Shown piece by piece: positions 10,097 through 18,734 of a stretch of DNA of 64,000 nucleotides. The notes under the pieces are model-generated. The model saw nothing but the letters and a program-made list of their open reading frames with translations. It made no database searches and was not told where the DNA came from. The DNA lies in assembly GCA_003240735.1 (NCBI GenBank), contig QFNE01000008.1, positions 75,753 to 139,752 of the forward strand. The letters are read 5' to 3'. Source of the stretch: Paracoccus denitrificans (GTDB taxonomy: Bacteria > Pseudomonadota > Alphaproteobacteria > Rhodobacterales > Rhodobacteraceae). The first letter of the stretch is position 1. Every line of letters starts with the position of its first letter. A program made the translations under genes and the position numbers.

Positions 10097-10705
10097 ATGG
10101 CCAAGGCTGCCCTGATCGGTGCGTCCGGCAATGCCGGTTCGCGTATTCTGAAAGAACTGTCCGCACGCGGCCACGACGTGACGGCCATCGCTCGGTCGCC
10201 CGAAAAGATCGCCCAACTGCCGGGCGTGACCGCTGTTGCAGGCGATGTGTCCGATGAAACGGCGCTGGTCGACCTGCTCAAGGGTCATGACGTCGTCATC
10301 TCGGCCGTGCACTTCACCGCCAGCGACCCCGACAAGCTGATCGGGGCGGTCAAGGCATCCGGCGTGCCCCGCTATCTCGTCGTCGGCGGCGCGGCGAGCT
10401 TGCTGGTCGAAGGCAAGCCTCTGATCGACAGCCCGACCTTCCCCGATGCCTATAAGCCCGAGGCGAAGGGCGGGATCGTATTTCTAGACAAACTGCGGGC
10501 GACTGACGGCTTTGACTGGGTCTTCCTGTCCCCGTCTGCCGAATTTACCGCCGGCGAGAGGACCGGCAAGTTCCGTCTGGGCAAGGACGACCTGCTGTCG
10601 ACCGACAAGGGGTCCAGTATCTCGTTCGAAGACTTTGCCATCGCCCTTGTCGATGAACTTGAAAAACCCGCCCATCACCGCGAACGTTTCACCGTCGGAT
10701 ATTGA
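10097..10705 (+). CDS. NAD(P)-binding NmrA/SDR-like oxidoreductase
   Basis: A 202-residue Rossmann-fold protein of the atypical short-chain dehydrogenase type often annotated NAD(P)H-binding or NmrA-like. The dinucleotide motif GASGNAGSRI is at the N terminus, followed by a typical AIARSPEKI segment and DVSDETALVDLLKGHDVVISAV. Substrate unknown; relatives include quinone- or flavin-linked reductases. GAGGAT at 10085-10090 is well placed for ATG 10097 (a GTG lies one codon upstream). It is the first gene of the operon divergent from hxlR, which suggests a role in reductive stress or quinone metabolism. Confidence 0.85.
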   Translation: MAKAALIGASGNAGSRILKELSARGHDVTAIARSPEKIAQLPGVTAVAGDVSDETALVDLLKGHDVVISAVHFTASDPDKLIGAVKASGVPRYLVVGGAASLLVEGKPLIDSPTFPDAYKPEAKGGIVFLDKLRATDGFDWVFLSPSAEFTAGERTGKFRLGKDDLLSTDKGSSISFEDFAIALVDELEKPAHHRERFTVGY

Positions 10706-10712
10706 GCCAATT

Positions 10713-10736
10713 GGCCCGCGCGACTGCGTGCGGGCC
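10713..10736 (+). other. Intercistronic hairpin
   Basis: A 10-bp GC-rich stem (one G-U pair) with the loop ACTG lies between the NmrA-like and flavin oxidoreductase genes. No U-tract follows, so it is more likely an mRNA processing or stability element than a terminator. Confidence 0.5.
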
Positions 10737-10759
10737 GCCCTGACCTATCGGAGCATCTG

Positions 10760-11779
10760 ATGAAGAAGATCGGTTTTCTGTCGTTCGGCCACTGGGCCGA
10801 CGATGCCGGATCGGCCGTCCGCAGCGCGTCGGACGTTCTGACCCAATCCATAGAATTAGCCGTCGCCGCCGAAGAAATCGGCATCGATGGCGCCTATTAC
10901 CGTGTCCACCATTTCGCCCGTCAGCTGGGATCACCCTTCCCGCTGTTGGCCGCCGTCGGTGCACGCACAAAGACGATCGAGATCGGGACTGGCGTCATCG
11001 ACATGCGCTATGAAAACCCGTACTACATGGCCGAGGATTCCGGGTCCGCCGACCTGATCTCCGGCGGCCGTCTGCAGCTTGGCATCAGCCGCGGTTCGCC
11101 CGAGCAGGTCATCGACGGTTGGAAATATTTCGGCTATCAACCGGCCGAGGGCGAAGATTCCAGCGATATGGCCCGCCGCCATACCGAGGTTTATCTGCAG
11201 CTTCTGGATGGCAAGGGCTTTGCCCAGCCAAGCCCGCGCCCGATGTTTCCAAACCCCCCGGGCCTTTTGCGGATCGAGCCGCACTCCGAAGGGCTGCGCA
11301 ACCGTATCTGGTGGGGTTCGGCGTCGAACGCGACAGCGGAATGGGCGGCACGCCTTGGGATGAACCTGCAAAGCTCGACCCTGAAAGAGGACGAGAGCGG
11401 AGAGCCGTTCCACATCCAGCAGGCCAAGCAGATCCGCATCTATCGTGACGCGTGGAAAGAGGCCGGTCACGATCACACGCCGCGCGTGTCGGTCAGCCGC
11501 TCGATCTTTGCGCTGATGAATGACATGGACCGGCGTTACTTCGGACGGGGCGGGAAAGAAAGCGACCAGGTGGGCGGCATTGACAACATGCGCGCGATCT
11601 TCGGGCGCGGCTACACCGCCGAGCCCGACAAGCTGATCGACCAACTGCGCGAAGACGAAGCCATCGCCGAGGCCGATACGCTGCTGCTGACGGTGCCGAA
11701 CATGCTGGGCGTCGATTACAACGTCCACGTCATGGAAAGCATCCTGACCCACGTCGCACCCGCACTGGGCTGGCGGTAA
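10760..11779 (+). CDS. LLM-class flavin-dependent oxidoreductase
   Basis: A 339-residue luciferase-like monooxygenase family protein (TIM barrel using reduced FMN). The family pattern is clear: an N-terminal KKIGFLSFGHW strand, AEEIGIDGAYYRVHHF, then TIEIGTGVIDMRYENPYYMAEDSGSADLISGGRLQLGISRGSP, the usual phosphate-binding and barrel segments. The substrate cannot be told from sequence. It lies 54 bp after the NmrA-like gene in the same direction, and the next gene is a glutathionyl-hydroquinone reductase. The three together suggest handling of quinones or other oxidised aromatics. Confidence 0.88.
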   Translation: MKKIGFLSFGHWADDAGSAVRSASDVLTQSIELAVAAEEIGIDGAYYRVHHFARQLGSPFPLLAAVGARTKTIEIGTGVIDMRYENPYYMAEDSGSADLISGGRLQLGISRGSPEQVIDGWKYFGYQPAEGEDSSDMARRHTEVYLQLLDGKGFAQPSPRPMFPNPPGLLRIEPHSEGLRNRIWWGSASNATAEWAARLGMNLQSSTLKEDESGEPFHIQQAKQIRIYRDAWKEAGHDHTPRVSVSRSIFALMNDMDRRYFGRGGKESDQVGGIDNMRAIFGRGYTAEPDKLIDQLREDEAIAEADTLLLTVPNMLGVDYNVHVMESILTHVAPALGWR

Positions 11780-11785
11780 TACTTC

Positions 11786-11809
11786 GGGCTCGCACTATGG
11801 TGCGGGCCC
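11786..11809 (+). other. Second intercistronic hairpin
   Basis: Stem GGGCTCGCAC paired with GTGCGGGCCC (one G-U) around a TATG loop, in the gap before the glutathione transferase gene. It closely resembles the hairpin at 10713-10736 in size and composition and also lacks a U-tract. Confidence 0.5.
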
Positions 11810-11865
11810 TAGCCTTCCAAGTTATTTCTGATCTGTTTTCGTTCCCTACTCCGAAAGGCCCCGAT

Positions 11866-12825
11866 ATGCTTGTAGACGGCAAATGGTCCGAAGATTGGCA
11901 GCCGGTTCAGGCGACCGACAAGAAGGGCGGTTTTGTGCGCCAGACGTCTGGTTTTCGGAACTGGTTGACTCCGGACGGATCGGCGGGACCGACCGGCGAA
12001 GGTGGCTTCAAGGCGGAGAAAGACCGCTATCATCTTTACGTCGCCTATATCTGCCCGTGGGCGTCCAGAACGCTGATGGCGCGCGCGTTGAAGGGGCTGA
12101 CGGACGTCATTCCGGTCACCGTGGTCCAGCCCGCGCTGACAAATCAGGGCTGGGCGTTTGAGGCTGGTGCGGCAGGTGACACCGTCAATCACAAGTCGTA
12201 CATGCACGAAATCTATACCTTGGCCGACCCGCATTATACCGGCCGCGCCACGGTGCCGGTTCTTTGGGACACCCAGCGGAAGACCATCGTCAACAATGAA
12301 TCCGCCGATATCGTACGCATGTTCAACAACGGCTTCGGATCACTCGCCGATGACGCTTTGAATCTATACCCCGAACCGCTTCGGGCCGAGATCGATGCGC
12401 TGAATGATCGCATCTACAATCCCCTGAACAACGGCGTCTATCGCGCCGGGTTTGCCACCACGCAGGTCGCCTATGATGAGGCATTCGGCGATGTCTTTGC
12501 CACGCTCGATTACCTTGAGGACCTGCTTGGGGACGACCGACGCTTTCTTTTCGGCGACCAGCTGACCGAAACCGATCTGCGGCTTTTCGTGACGCTCGTG
12601 CGGTTCGACGCGGCCTATTACGGGCTATTCAAATGCAACCAGCGGCGGCTGGTCGATTATCCCAGCCTTCAAGCCTACATGCTGCGAGTGCTGGCTTTGC
12701 CGGGCATCCGCGAAACGGTGCACATCAACCACATCAAGCAGGGTTATTATTCGATCAAGGCGCTGAACCCGAACGGAATTGTGCCGCTGGGGCCGCAGAT
12801 CGAAGGTCTGACCGACAAAGCCTGA
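11866..12825 (+). CDS. Glutathionyl-hydroquinone reductase (Xi-class GST, YqjG/PcpF type)
   Basis: A 319-residue Xi-class glutathione transferase that reduces S-glutathionyl-hydroquinones. The diagnostic CPWASR at residues 63-68 carries the catalytic cysteine; the N-terminal extension with FRNWLTPDG, the FNNGFG segment and the C-terminal helical part (TETDLRLFVTLVRFDAAYYGLFKCN) match the family. ATG 11866, preceded by GAAAGG, is chosen over an in-frame GTG at 11797, which lies inside a hairpin and gives a non-family N terminus. Third gene of the HxlR-linked operon; it supports a quinone-detoxifying role for the cluster. Confidence 0.9.
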   Translation: MLVDGKWSEDWQPVQATDKKGGFVRQTSGFRNWLTPDGSAGPTGEGGFKAEKDRYHLYVAYICPWASRTLMARALKGLTDVIPVTVVQPALTNQGWAFEAGAAGDTVNHKSYMHEIYTLADPHYTGRATVPVLWDTQRKTIVNNESADIVRMFNNGFGSLADDALNLYPEPLRAEIDALNDRIYNPLNNGVYRAGFATTQVAYDEAFGDVFATLDYLEDLLGDDRRFLFGDQLTETDLRLFVTLVRFDAAYYGLFKCNQRRLVDYPSLQAYMLRVLALPGIRETVHINHIKQGYYSIKALNPNGIVPLGPQIEGLTDKA

Positions 12826-12842
12826 TCCGCCCACGAAATGGA

Positions 12843-12870
12843 AAAAGGCGCCGGGTTTCCGGCGCCTTTT
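12843..12870. terminator. Bidirectional intrinsic terminator
   Basis: AAAAGGCGCCGG, GTTT loop, CCGGCGCCTTTT: a perfect 12-bp stem with an A-tract on one side and a T-tract on the other. It lies between two convergent genes and can end both transcripts. Confidence 0.9.
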
Positions 12871-12899
12871 CGTTTGTCACAGCGGCACCAGCCGCCTGG

Positions 12900-15305
12900 T
12901 CATTCGAGCGTATAGGCGATGACGGAATCGCCCAGCGTCGTGCCCAGCGATCCGTGCCCGCCCGCGGCCAGAACGACATACTGTTTGCCGTCCTTCCCGC
13001 GATAGGTCATCGGTGTCGCCTGCCCGCCTGCGGGCAGCTTCTGCTTCCACAGGACAGTGCCGTCGCGCATGTCATAGGCGCGGATCACGTCGTCCAGCGA
13101 TGCTGCCGTGAACGCCACGCCGCCCGCCGTCGTCAATGTGCCGCCATGGGCCAACATCCCCATTTCGAACGGGATCGGGAACTTGACGCCCAGGAACTTC
13201 TGCCCGGCCACGGTTCCGTTGCGCAGCTCCCACGCTGTCTTGCCGTTGGTCAGATCGACACCCACGCGCACACCCCATGGCGGGGCCTGACATGGAACGC
13301 CCAGCGTCGACCGAAACGCCTTGATGGAAATGCCATATGGCCCACCCAGGTTTTCGTTCCCCGGCGTCTGGCCGGGTTGGCTGAACAGACGCTCATCCAG
13401 ATCATCCGCCGGACGGGGATACAGCTTGTAGAGATAGGGCAGGAACTGCGGCGTACCGATCAGCCATTTGTTGACGGGATCGACCGCAACCGAGCCCCAG
13501 TTGAAGACCCCGATGTTGCCCGGCCAGACGATCGACCCGGTCAGGGTCGGCGGGGTGAACGGGTTGCCGTCATAGCGGTTTTCGACAAACGTCTTGCGGC
13601 ACGCCATCTGATCGAACGGCGTGGTGCCCCACATGTCCGATTCCTTCAGCGGCGGCGGCGTGAACGTCAGCGATGACATCGGCTGCACCGGCGACGGCTT
13701 TTCGTTCGGGATGTCGGTTTCCGTGGAAACCTGCATCTCGGATACCGGCAGGACGGGTGCGCCGGTGCGGCGGTCCAGAACGAACAGGTTGCCGCCCTTG
13801 GTCGGCACGATGACCGAGGGCACGTCCTGACCGTCATGCGGCAGCGTGATCAGCACCGGCTGGGACGGATTGTCCCGGTCCCACAGATCGTGCAGCGATG
13901 TCTGGTATTTCCACCGCAGCTGTCCGGTCCGCAGGTCCAGCGCCGCAAGCGCATCGACCATGGCATAGTCTTCCTCGGTCCGGGCAACGCCGATCTGGTC
14001 GGGGGATTTGTTGCCGAACGGCACATAGACCATGCCAAGGTTTTCGTCCGCCGACAGCTGCGTCCATGCGACGGCCGAATTCGGGACATACGTCTCGCCG
14101 GGTTGCAGGGGTGCGGTATTGGTCGGATCACCCGCATCGAACTTCCAGACGACCTGCCCCGTGCGCACGTCAAAGGCACGGATCACGCCCGACGGGTTGT
14201 TTTCGTAATAGTTGTCGGCAATCGCGCTGCCCAGGATGATCAGATCGTTCGTGACCAACGGGGCCGAAGTTTCCATGTAGGTCGCGCGTTCCGTGTCGGT
14301 CATGCCCTCCAGCAGGTTGACATAGCCATCGGTGCCGAAGGTTTTGCACAACGCACCCGTTTCAGGGTTCAGCGTGTAAAGCCGCGCGTCGACTGTCGTG
14401 GCGACGATCCGGCGCGGGCATTCGGCAATGGCGGCCTCAAGACGCGCGGTCTGCGCCGGGTCAGTGCCGGCTGGCGCGGCAAACGCGCTAGAATCGTTCC
14501 AGGACACGCCGCGGCAGGTCTGGTGCTGATACTGCGGATCCCGCTGCATCTGCGGGTCGAACGACCACAGCAGCTTGCCCGTCTCCGGCTCCAGCGCCTG
14601 AACGATGTTGTGGGGGGTGCAGAAATACAGCCGCCCGTCGGCTTTGATCGGCGTCGCCTCAAACGTATATTCGCCCGAGTCCTGATCGGCTTGCCGCAAG
14701 TCGCCGGTGTGATGTTCCCACGCGACCTTCAGTCCCTTCACGTTATCAAGGTTGATATCCTTCAACGCCGAATAGCGCTGGCCAAGGTTCGTGCCGCCAT
14801 AGGCGGTCCATTCGTCGGCGGGGTAAGGAACACCCGACGGATCGACCGCAGGATCGCCTGCATTCTGCGCGACGGGCAGTTCGCCCTTGGTCTGCGCCGG
14901 GTCGATGAACCACGAAATGATCCCCAGAATGACGATCCCGCCGATGGTGGCGCCAAGAATGGGATACCCCGGGGCGGCCGGATGACCGGACCTGCGGATG
15001 TCACGCGCAAAGATCGGGATCAGCAGAATCAGGCCGATGAAGACCAGCAGCGCCCCGCGCGGGATCCACTGCCATTTGTCAAAGCCGACCTCGTAGATCG
15101 TCCAAATGAACGTGACGATCAGCGTCCCGGCATAGATCAGAAACCCTGTCTGGCGCCGGCGCATCAGCTCGATCCCCGATAGGATCAGCCCGATCGAAAT
15201 GACGATATAGAACCAGCTGCCCCCCGCCATGGCGAGCTTGCCGGCAAAGAACAGCATGATCAGGCCAAACAACCCGACCGTGAAACCACCCAAAATCGAA
15301 GCCAA
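12900..15305 (-). CDS. gcd: Membrane-bound PQQ-dependent glucose dehydrogenase
   Basis: An 801-residue quinoprotein that oxidises glucose (and other aldoses) to the lactone in the periplasm and passes electrons to ubiquinone. About five membrane helices fill the first 130 residues, then an eight-bladed PQQ propeller starts at PADEWTAYGGTNLGQRYSAL. The Gcd-specific stretch GNKSPDQIGVARTEEDYAMV with LHDLWDRDNPSQPVL matches mGDH. The likely start is TTG 15305, because GGGAGAAG lies six bases upstream and the membrane segment begins at once; the longer frame to 15389 has no family support. No PQQ biosynthesis genes are in the window. Confidence 0.9.
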   Translation of the reverse strand: MASILGGFTVGLFGLIMLFFAGKLAMAGGSWFYIVISIGLILSGIELMRRRQTGFLIYAGTLIVTFIWTIYEVGFDKWQWIPRGALLVFIGLILLIPIFARDIRRSGHPAAPGYPILGATIGGIVILGIISWFIDPAQTKGELPVAQNAGDPAVDPSGVPYPADEWTAYGGTNLGQRYSALKDINLDNVKGLKVAWEHHTGDLRQADQDSGEYTFEATPIKADGRLYFCTPHNIVQALEPETGKLLWSFDPQMQRDPQYQHQTCRGVSWNDSSAFAAPAGTDPAQTARLEAAIAECPRRIVATTVDARLYTLNPETGALCKTFGTDGYVNLLEGMTDTERATYMETSAPLVTNDLIILGSAIADNYYENNPSGVIRAFDVRTGQVVWKFDAGDPTNTAPLQPGETYVPNSAVAWTQLSADENLGMVYVPFGNKSPDQIGVARTEEDYAMVDALAALDLRTGQLRWKYQTSLHDLWDRDNPSQPVLITLPHDGQDVPSVIVPTKGGNLFVLDRRTGAPVLPVSEMQVSTETDIPNEKPSPVQPMSSLTFTPPPLKESDMWGTTPFDQMACRKTFVENRYDGNPFTPPTLTGSIVWPGNIGVFNWGSVAVDPVNKWLIGTPQFLPYLYKLYPRPADDLDERLFSQPGQTPGNENLGGPYGISIKAFRSTLGVPCQAPPWGVRVGVDLTNGKTAWELRNGTVAGQKFLGVKFPIPFEMGMLAHGGTLTTAGGVAFTAASLDDVIRAYDMRDGTVLWKQKLPAGGQATPMTYRGKDGKQYVVLAAGGHGSLGTTLGDSVIAYTLE

Positions 15306-15469
15306 CTGACTTCTCCCACACGTGAATAATGCTAGTTGCTGGCGTGGCGTCGCTGGCGCGCGGGTTGCGCATCGTCTGACAGGCGCCATTGCTGTGGGCT
15401 AACCTGTCACCACTTCACGACATTCGCAAGAATGTGTGAGCGGATGTCGGCGTGACCTGTCCTGCCACC

Positions 15470-15916
15470 TCAGGCGTTGCGGGACAGCAGCGCGGCCACC
15501 CTTTGGACGGCATAAACATATCCGTCCGTCCCGCAGCCGCAAATAACGCCGTCCGCCCGGGAAGAGACATAGGAATGGTGGCGGAACGACTCTCGCTGAT
15601 GGATGTTCGAGATATGGACTTCGATCACCGGGCCCTCGAACGCCTTCAGCGCATCCAGAATCGCAACCGACGTGTGGCTGAAGGCTGCGGGGTTGATGAT
15701 GATGGCCGATGCACCATCGCGCGCGCCCTGGATCCAGTCGATCAGCTCGCCTTCGTGGTTCGACTGACGAAATTCGACCGAATGTCCCAGATCGGACGCC
15801 ACGGCCGCGCACCGCGCCGCGACGTCGGCCAGCGTTTCGTGGCCATAAATCTGCGGCTCTCGCTGGCCCAGCAGGTTCAGGTTCGGGCCATTCAGGATCA
15901 GGATCGGCTTGGTCAT
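15470..15916 (-). CDS. aroQ: Type II 3-dehydroquinate dehydratase
   Basis: A 148-residue shikimate-pathway enzyme that dehydrates 3-dehydroquinate. ILNGPNLNLLGQREPQIYG gives the N-terminal active-site loop with the catalytic Tyr24 and a loop arginine; NPAAFSHTSVAI and VIEVHISNIHQRESFRHHS give the substrate-binding and catalytic histidine region. The dodecameric type II length is normal. ATG 15916 follows GAGA and gives the family N terminus; an upstream in-frame ATG at 15997 would run into lpxB. It lies 52 bp downstream of lpxB in the same direction, so it may be transcribed with it. Confidence 0.95.
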   Translation of the reverse strand: MTKPILILNGPNLNLLGQREPQIYGHETLADVAARCAAVASDLGHSVEFRQSNHEGELIDWIQGARDGASAIIINPAAFSHTSVAILDALKAFEGPVIEVHISNIHQRESFRHHSYVSSRADGVICGCGTDGYVYAVQRVAALLSRNA

Positions 15917-15968
15917 CACATCTCTCGGTCCCTGTGTCGGCACTTGATACCAAGCGCGTGGCGCCTCG

Positions 15969-17150
15969 TCAGCCCCGCAGACGCGCCACGGCATCAATCA
16001 CCGACTGCGCCGCCCGCCTGCCCGGCGGTTCCTGCCCGCGACCCAGACGCTCCATCGTCAGGTTCATCGCATCCACCTGCGCGGCGCGCGCGACCTTGTC
16101 GGTCAACAGCTGCGCCAAGGCCTCGGCGACAGGTTCGGCCTTCAGATGCTTGCCAAGGAATTCGGGAATGGTGCGCGTGCCGCTGACCAGATTGACCAGG
16201 GTGACGGTGTCGGTGCGCATCAGCAACCCGATCAGAATTCGGCTCAGCGGCGCCATGTCATAGCCGATGACCATCGGCACGTCGTTCGCGGCCAGTTCAA
16301 GGCTGACGGTCCCCGACGCAGCCAGCGCCAGATCGGCCGCCGCGAATGCCGCCCGCTTGGCGTCCTCGGCTTCCACTAAAATGGGGTGACCCGGCCATGT
16401 GTCGGGCGCGTCCGACAGCAACTCCGACACGCTTGGCACAGTCGGAATGACCACGCGCAGGTCGGGAGCGGCGGCCATCAGCTCCGCAATCGCGGCCTGA
16501 AAGGTAGGTCCGATCCGCGACACCTCGCCCCGGCGGGAACCGGGCAGGCACAGCAACAACGGCGCGTCAGTGGCAATGCCATGTGTCGCACGAAACGCAG
16601 CGGCATCTGCCGCAGTCGCGCGGGGTTCGGCCACGACCGGGTGGCCGACGAAATCGCAGGTCAGGCCCGACACGCGCATCAAGGGCGGCTCGAACGGCAG
16701 AATCGCCAGAACGTGTTGCACCGTCCGCGCCATCTTCTGCGCCCTGCCCGGGCGCCAAGCCCAGACAGACGGGGCGACATAATGGACACGCGCCACTTCT
16801 GGCGCGCGGTCGCGGACGATCTTCTGCACGCGCAGGCCGAAATCGGGGCTGTCGATGGTGACCAGAACATCGGGGCGGGACGCAATGACCGCTGCCGCCG
16901 CCTGCTGAATGCGCCGCTTCAGTGTGCGGTACTTGGGCAGAACTTCGGCGATCCCCATCACTGCCAGATCGGACATGGGAAAGATGCTGTCCACCCCCTG
17001 CGCTTGCATGGCGGGACCGCCAACACCCAGAAACTCGGTGTCAGGCGCCAGATCACGAAATCCTGCCATCAGTGCCGCGCCCAGCCGGTCGCCAGACGGC
17101 TCACCCGCGATCAGAAAGACCTTCACAGGATGGGCCGGGCCGTCATGCAT
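15969..17150 (-). CDS. lpxB: Lipid-A-disaccharide synthase
   Basis: A 393-residue GT19 glycosyltransferase that joins UDP-2,3-diacylglucosamine and lipid X to form the lipid A disaccharide at the inner membrane. VFLIAGEPSGDRLGAALM opens the protein; VTIDSPDFGLRV, HYVAPSVWAWRPGRA and LPGSRRGEV are signature blocks. It overlaps the end of lpxI by 8 bp. ATG 17150 is preferred to an upstream ATG at 17198, which lies well inside lpxI; a GTG at 17126 is also possible. Confidence 0.95.
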   Translation of the reverse strand: MHDGPAHPVKVFLIAGEPSGDRLGAALMAGFRDLAPDTEFLGVGGPAMQAQGVDSIFPMSDLAVMGIAEVLPKYRTLKRRIQQAAAAVIASRPDVLVTIDSPDFGLRVQKIVRDRAPEVARVHYVAPSVWAWRPGRAQKMARTVQHVLAILPFEPPLMRVSGLTCDFVGHPVVAEPRATAADAAAFRATHGIATDAPLLLCLPGSRRGEVSRIGPTFQAAIAELMAAAPDLRVVIPTVPSVSELLSDAPDTWPGHPILVEAEDAKRAAFAAADLALAASGTVSLELAANDVPMVIGYDMAPLSRILIGLLMRTDTVTLVNLVSGTRTIPEFLGKHLKAEPVAEALAQLLTDKVARAAQVDAMNLTMERLGRGQEPPGRRAAQSVIDAVARLRG

Positions 17151-17925
17151 TTGCCCACAGGAAAATGCCCGCAGCCTCTGCCGCTGCGACGGTCGCATCC
17201 CGGTCCAGCATCATGACGCCGCCCGCCTGCCACGCGATGCCCGACAGATTTGCCGCGGCGGCCTGCGCGACGGTTTCAGGCCCGATCACCGGCATGTCGA
17301 ACCGCAGGTCCTGCCCCGCCTTCGGTGCCTTGTAGAAGACGCCGCCCGTCCCGCGGCGGGTCGCCGCCACGAAGTCCAGCATCGCCTTGGTCCCGGGCAG
17401 CGTTTCGATTGCAAGGCAAAGACCGCCAGCAACAACGCAACCCTGCCCGATATCCAACGTTCCGGTCAGCGCCAGTATCTCGGCCGCACGATCGGCGTCC
17501 TTTCGGGCGCGCGGGGCGATCTCGCCGCACAAGACGCCCTCATCCGGGACCAGCTGGGGCACGATCTCCTGCGCACCGACGACGGGCAGATCCGATTCCT
17601 CGAAGATCGCGGCCAACTCGCGAAGTGCGGCATCGTCACCGGACTGGATCGCCATCACCATGCGGGGAACCAGCGACGCGGTGCGGGGGTCAAACGCCTC
17701 GGGATCAAGCGGCGGCCGCTGCACCGCCCCTGCAAAGACGACGCGGCTAACCCCTGCCGCCGTCAGCTCCTCGACCAGCGGGACTAGCCGCTCAAGGCGG
17801 AACGGGGTCGAGGTCAGCCCTTCGGGCGCAAATCCCTGCAGAGCGTAGATCGAGACATCGTCAAGCGATGTGGCGATGATCCCCGCAAGGGGACCCTGTC
17901 CGGCGATTACGGCTGTCTTGGTCAT
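17143..17925 (-). CDS. lpxI: UDP-2,3-diacylglucosamine diphosphatase LpxI
   Basis: A 260-residue LpxI (DUF1009) enzyme, the alphaproteobacterial replacement for LpxH, which cleaves UDP-2,3-diacylglucosamine to lipid X and UMP. The N-terminal IAGQGPLAGIIA and the C-terminal VFYKAPKAGQDLRFDMPVIGPETV are typical. Its place between lpxA and lpxB matches its step in the pathway. It overlaps lpxA by 4 bp and lpxB by 8 bp, so the three are translationally linked. Confidence 0.93.
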   Translation of the reverse strand: MTKTAVIAGQGPLAGIIATSLDDVSIYALQGFAPEGLTSTPFRLERLVPLVEELTAAGVSRVVFAGAVQRPPLDPEAFDPRTASLVPRMVMAIQSGDDAALRELAAIFEESDLPVVGAQEIVPQLVPDEGVLCGEIAPRARKDADRAAEILALTGTLDIGQGCVVAGGLCLAIETLPGTKAMLDFVAATRRGTGGVFYKAPKAGQDLRFDMPVIGPETVAQAAAANLSGIAWQAGGVMMLDRDATVAAAEAAGIFLWANA

Positions 17926-18734
17926 GAATGGCTCGTCAAAAAACTGCGGTCGGTCGGGCCAAGGATGAAATCCAGAACCTCACGGACCATCGGGTTCACG
18001 GCGGTGCTGTCGGCGCGTTCACGTGCGGCTTCGCGGAAGTTGCCCTTGTCCAGATCGGACAGAAGATCGCGCAACGCAGCAATGTCGGCGCGACCCGCGC
18101 CCCTGCGACGCAGACCCACCAGGTTCAGCCCGTCCAGATGCCCACGTGGCCCCTGGACCAGACCGAACGGCAGCACATCGGCCGTCACCATCGTCACCGC
18201 CCCGATCATGGCGCCCCGGCCGATCCGCACGAACTGATGGACGCCAGACAGACCCCCAACGATCACGTCGTCGCCAAGGTCACAATGCCCGGCAATGGCC
18301 ACGTTGTTGACCAGAATCACGCGATCCCCGATGCGGCAGTCATGCGCCACGTGCGAGCCCGCCATGAACAGCCCGTCATCACCGACCGTTGTCACCCCGC
18401 CCCCGCCTTCGGTGCCGGGGTTCATCGTAACGTATTCGCGGATGCGGTTGCGCGCGCCAATGACCAGCCGGGTGTTTTCACCCTTGAACTTCAGATCCTG
18501 CGGCGCCTCACCGATGCATGCGAACGGAAAGACCGTGGTCTCTGCCCCGATGGCGGTATCCCCGGTGATCACCGCGTGGCTTTTCACCTCGACCCCGTCG
18601 CCAAGCGATACGCGGGGACCGATGTGACAGAAAGGTCCGATCCGCACGCCCTGCCCCAGCTGGGCCCCGTCTTCGATGATCGAAGAGGGGTGGACGAACG
18701 TCTCAGCGGGCACAGGGCTGTCGATGTCAGCCAT
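17922..18734 (-). CDS. lpxA: UDP-N-acetylglucosamine acyltransferase
   Basis: A 270-residue left-handed beta-helix acyltransferase that performs the first step of lipid A synthesis with acyl-ACP. Hexapeptide repeats run from about residue 14 (VHPSSIIEDGAQLGQGVRIGP) to about 190; the catalytic histidine lies in MAGSHVAHDCRIGD. The C-terminal helical domain (RGAGRADIAALRDLL) is normal. It overlaps fabZ by 8 bp and lpxI by 4 bp. Confidence 0.95.
   Translation of the reverse strand: MADIDSPVPAETFVHPSSIIEDGAQLGQGVRIGPFCHIGPRVSLGDGVEVKSHAVITGDTAIGAETTVFPFACIGEAPQDLKFKGENTRLVIGARNRIREYVTMNPGTEGGGGVTTVGDDGLFMAGSHVAHDCRIGDRVILVNNVAIAGHCDLGDDVIVGGLSGVHQFVRIGRGAMIGAVTMVTADVLPFGLVQGPRGHLDGLNLVGLRRRGAGRADIAALRDLLSDLDKGNFREAARERADSTAVNPMVREVLDFILGPTDRSFLTSHS

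Noticed and set aside
11797..11865. GTG start 23 codons upstream for the glutathionyl-hydroquinone reductase.
   Set aside because: The codon lies in an intercistronic hairpin and the added residues are not family-like; ATG 11866 has GAAAGG upstream.
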